Positions 6,223 through 8,167 of a stretch of 8,167 bases of DNA are shown here, piece by piece (the first letter of the stretch is position 1; each line of letters begins with the position of its first letter). Under the pieces are notes generated by a model, which was not told where the DNA came from, ran no database searches, and saw nothing but the letters and a program-made list of their open reading frames with translations. The DNA lies in assembly GCA_964583165.1 (NCBI GenBank), contig CAZOVK010000089.1, forward strand, positions 1-8,167, read 5' to 3'. This DNA is from CAZOVK01 sp964583165. GTDB lineage: Bacteria; Bacillota; Clostridia; Lachnospirales; WRAX01. The translations under genes were made by a program, and so were the position numbers.

Positions 6223-6917
6223 GTCAACGCCCCTCCGAATCTATAACCGACACCCCGTACAGTGAGTATATAAATCGGGTTTGACGTATCAGTTTCAATC
6301 TTGCCGCGCAGATTCTTTATGTGCGTGTCAATCGTGCGGTCGTAGCCGTCAAAGTCAGCGCCAAACACCAATTCAATCAATTCGTCGCGCGTGAACGTCT
6401 TGTTTGGGCGCTTCGCTAAAGCCGAAAACAGCTTAAACTCACTCTGCGTAAGATTCACGGGCAAACCCTGCTTCTTTACCGAATGCGCTTCAAAATCGGC
6501 TTCAAGGTCACCGCCGCCCCATGATATTGTACGAAACAGCGGCGAAACGCCATTACAACGCCGAAACAAGCTATTGACCCGCGCCACAAGTTCACGTGGG
6601 CTGAACGGCTTCGCAATATAATCGTCCGCACCCATGTTCAGCCCCTCAATCTTGTCGTCCTCGCCTGCCTTAGCCGTCAACATGATTATCGGCACCCTCG
6701 ATTGATTGCGAATAAACCTACAGATTTCCTCACCCGACACAAACGGAAGCATGAGGTCGAGAATCACCATGTCGGGCTGTTCTGTGCCGAACAGCTCTAA
6801 CGCCTGCTTACCGTCACGCGCCACCGATATTCTATACCCATCTCTACGCAAATAAGCCACAATCGCCTCGGCAATCATAGCTTCATCTTCCACAATCAAA
6901 ATACATTGCTGACTCAT
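6219..6917 (-). CDS. OmpR/PhoB-family response regulator
   Basis: This 232-residue protein is a DNA-binding response regulator. The N-terminal receiver (about 1-118) has the acidic pair in IVEDE (E10, D11), the phospho-acceptor D54 in VILDLMLP, the switch T81 and the conserved K103 in AKPFSPREL. The C-terminal winged helix (about 130-230) shows the family hallmarks L-T-x-S-E-F-K-L-F, T-R-D-E-L, the recognition-helix region R-T-I-D-T-H-I-K-N-L-R and V-R-G-V-G-Y-R-F. All key residues are present and the length is normal. It starts just 3 nt after the stop of the dUTPase-GNAT gene, with only a weak upstream GAGAAGG, so it probably depends on read-through transcription or coupling. Its 3' end overlaps the kinase gene by 4 nt. 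Its likely target is the gap before the copper module, judged from position only. Confidence 0.95.
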   Translation of the reverse strand: MSQQCILIVEDEAMIAEAIVAYLRRDGYRISVARDGKQALELFGTEQPDMVILDLMLPFVSGEEICRFIRNQSRVPIIMLTAKAGEDDKIEGLNMGADDYIAKPFSPRELVARVNSLFRRCNGVSPLFRTISWGGGDLEADFEAHSVKKQGLPVNLTQSEFKLFSALAKRPNKTFTRDELIELVFGADFDGYDRTIDTHIKNLRGKIETDTSNPIYILTVRGVGYRFGGALT

Positions 6918-6920
6918 GTG

Positions 6921-7910
6921 TTATTCAGCCTTCTCAAAAAATGCCTTCGCGTAACTGACTACTCCGTTCACAATGGGCGCGTTCGGGTTCAGCTTGACCG
7001 CCATAAAGTTCTCACTCGGCACATCAAACGGCGCGACAATGCCCAAATGTCGCGCTTCTATGTAGCCGAAACGCGAATAATATGCCGTATCACCCAAAAC
7101 GATACTGTAGTTATAACCCAACCCCCGCGCAATCTCATGCCCACGCTTGACGAGTGTCGAACCTACCCCGCTTTTTTGGTGAGCGGGCGAAACAGCCAAT
7201 GGCGCAAGCGCAAGTTGTGTTGTTCCGCCGACATCAACCTTCGTAAACATTATATGCCCCACTATCTCGCCGCCCAGTTCAGCCACAAGGCTCAACTCAG
7301 GCACATACGCGTTTGAATCGCGCAAACGCCCCACTAGGTTATGTTCATCACCGTCAGCGTGAGCGGCTGTCTTGAACGCCTCGTAAACCACACACTTGAT
7401 GTGCTCACGGTCGCCCGCCGACTCTTGACGGACGTTAATGTGTTGGTGTGTGGCGTGAGCGCCCGTATGCCCAAAGCCGCCACTGCCGCGTGTTGTTTCG
7501 GTCATCTCGTCATGCGAAATCTCTGTCAGTTCTGCTTGAATAACGGGCGCAATCACCATCTGCGCGATTCGCTCTCCATGATTTACAACAAATTCCTTAT
7601 CCCCCAAGTTAATCAGAATCACGCGAACCTCACCGCGATAGTCTGAATCAACCGTCCCGGGCGCGTTCAGTGTCGTTATTCCATATTTTGCCGCGAGCCC
7701 ACTACGTGGGCGCACTTGTCCCTCATACCCATTGGGTATCTCGAAAACAAAGCCCGTAGAAATCATTGAACGCCCTCCCGGTTTCAGCGTCACAGGCTCA
7801 CTCAAACAAGCGGGCAAGTCGAACCCCGCACTGCCCGCCGTCATATAGCGCGGGAGCGGCAAATCCGAATTCCCGCCCGCCCGCGCAATCTTTATCTGTA
7901 TGTGGTTCAT
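6921..7910 (-). CDS. dut: dUTPase fused to a GNAT (YhbS-like) acetyltransferase
   Basis: This 329-residue protein is a fusion. Residues 1-150 are a complete trimeric-type dUTPase (dUTP to dUMP plus PPi) with all five motifs in order: AGSAGFDL (25-32), RPRSGLA (67-73), GTVDSDYRGEV with catalytic D88 (85-95), RIAQMVI (114-120) and the glycine-rich RGSGGFGHTG (141-150). After a linker of about seven residues, residues about 158-329 form a full GNAT acetyltransferase. It shows L-A-P-L-A-V, the acetyl-CoA loop Q-K-S-G-V-G-S (245-251) and V-L-G-D-x-x-Y-Y-S-R-F-G-Y (271-283), typical of the YhbS group; its substrate is unknown. A normal bacterial dUTPase ends at motif 5, so the fusion roughly doubles its length. 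The ATG lies 1 nt after the M16 gene stop, with AGGGGA inside that gene's end, so translation is coupled. The symbol applies to the dUTPase half. Confidence 0.95.
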   Translation of the reverse strand: MNHIQIKIARAGGNSDLPLPRYMTAGSAGFDLPACLSEPVTLKPGGRSMISTGFVFEIPNGYEGQVRPRSGLAAKYGITTLNAPGTVDSDYRGEVRVILINLGDKEFVVNHGERIAQMVIAPVIQAELTEISHDEMTETTRGSGGFGHTGAHATHQHINVRQESAGDREHIKCVVYEAFKTAAHADGDEHNLVGRLRDSNAYVPELSLVAELGGEIVGHIMFTKVDVGGTTQLALAPLAVSPAHQKSGVGSTLVKRGHEIARGLGYNYSIVLGDTAYYSRFGYIEARHLGIVAPFDVPSENFMAVKLNPNAPIVNGVVSYAKAFFEKAE

Positions 7911-7911
7911 G

Positions 7912-8167
7912 TTATCCCCTTAAAATGCCGTAATACTCGCTCAAATCATTCTCCCACTGCCCAATCGTGCAAAGGCTCACGTTTTCGGCGCGGAAAATGT
8001 TCTTAACCATTTCATTTATACTGTCAATCGTTATACTCTCGACCTTCTCGACTTGCTCATCCTCTGACAGAATGCGGTTCAACAGCAACACCGAACGCCC
8101 AACCGCGCCCATTCTGCCCGAGGTGCTCTCCTGCCCCATAAGGTAATTCGCCTTGATTTGCTCTTTG
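7912..8167 (-). CDS. M16-family zinc peptidase-like protein, C-terminal end only
   Basis: About 84 C-terminal codons are visible, and the frame is open through the right edge (reading in as KEQIKANYLMGQES), so the start lies outside the window. The pattern L-M-G-Q-E-S-T-S-G-R-M followed by a hydrophobic helix, then I-L-S-E-D-E-Q-V-E-K-V-E-S-I-T and E-N-V-S-L-C-T-I-G, is characteristic of the C-terminal M16 domain of processing-peptidase-like proteins such as Bacillus YmxG/MlpA. The catalytic HxxEH, expected near the N-terminus, is not in the window, so activity cannot be judged. An internal ATG at 8139 lies inside this conserved pattern and is not the true start. Only 1 nt separates its TAA from the dut start. 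In Clostridia such a gene is often found next to dut (recollection, not checked here). Confidence 0.85.
   Translation of the reverse strand, partial: KEQIKANYLMGQESTSGRMGAVGRSVLLLNRILSEDEQVEKVESITIDSINEMVKNIFRAENVSLCTIGQWENDLSEYYGILRG

Noticed and set aside
7341..7646. Plus-strand open frame of 101 codons
   Set aside because: It is antisense to the dUTPase-GNAT junction; the minus-strand frame has clear motifs and this one has none.

Overview
The window holds eight genes, all on the minus strand. They are packed like one or two operons and read from the right edge to the left. The character suggests a low-to-mid GC Gram-positive anaerobe of the Clostridia type. The evidence is strong GGAGG-like ribosome binding sites, a short lipoprotein signal, a PhoB/OmpR-family two-component pair of Firmicutes style, and an M16 peptidase followed by dut, an order I recall from clostridial genomes. 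The species cannot be named from the sequence.

Right part (about 6921-8167): the 3' end of an M16-family zinc-protease-like gene. One base after it comes an unusual fusion gene encoding a complete trimeric-type dUTPase followed by a complete GNAT acetyltransferase of the YhbS type. Both look like housekeeping genes.

Middle part (4837-6917): a response regulator and a membrane sensor kinase with overlapping stop and start codons. They start only 3 nt after the dUTPase-GNAT gene. The kinase's extracytoplasmic domain carries a C-x2-C-x5-C cluster that could bind a metal.

Left part (1-4755): a copper-handling module. It comprises a three-domain membrane protein (HMA metallochaperone domain, DsbD/SafE-like transmembrane domain, cupredoxin-like domain), a small membrane-anchored cupredoxin-like protein, a CopA-type Cu(+)-exporting P1B ATPase with two HMA domains, and a lipoprotein that runs off the left edge. 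The two cupredoxin domains are clear paralogues: about 46 of 76 aligned residues are identical and they share an exact 27-bp DNA repeat. Both lack the usual His ligands and show Cys/Met instead.

Working model (inference): the kinase senses copper or a thiophilic metal outside the membrane. The regulator then activates the copper module from the 81-bp gap at 4756-4836, which has a direct repeat and an inverted repeat. The fusion protein and cupredoxin bind or pass on Cu(I), and CopA exports it. No CsoR, CopY or stand-alone CopZ gene is seen here. No RNA gene, mobile element, CRISPR array or convincing rho-independent terminator was found. The only non-coding stretches longer than 20 nt are 3305-3441 (137 nt) and 4756-4836 (81 nt).
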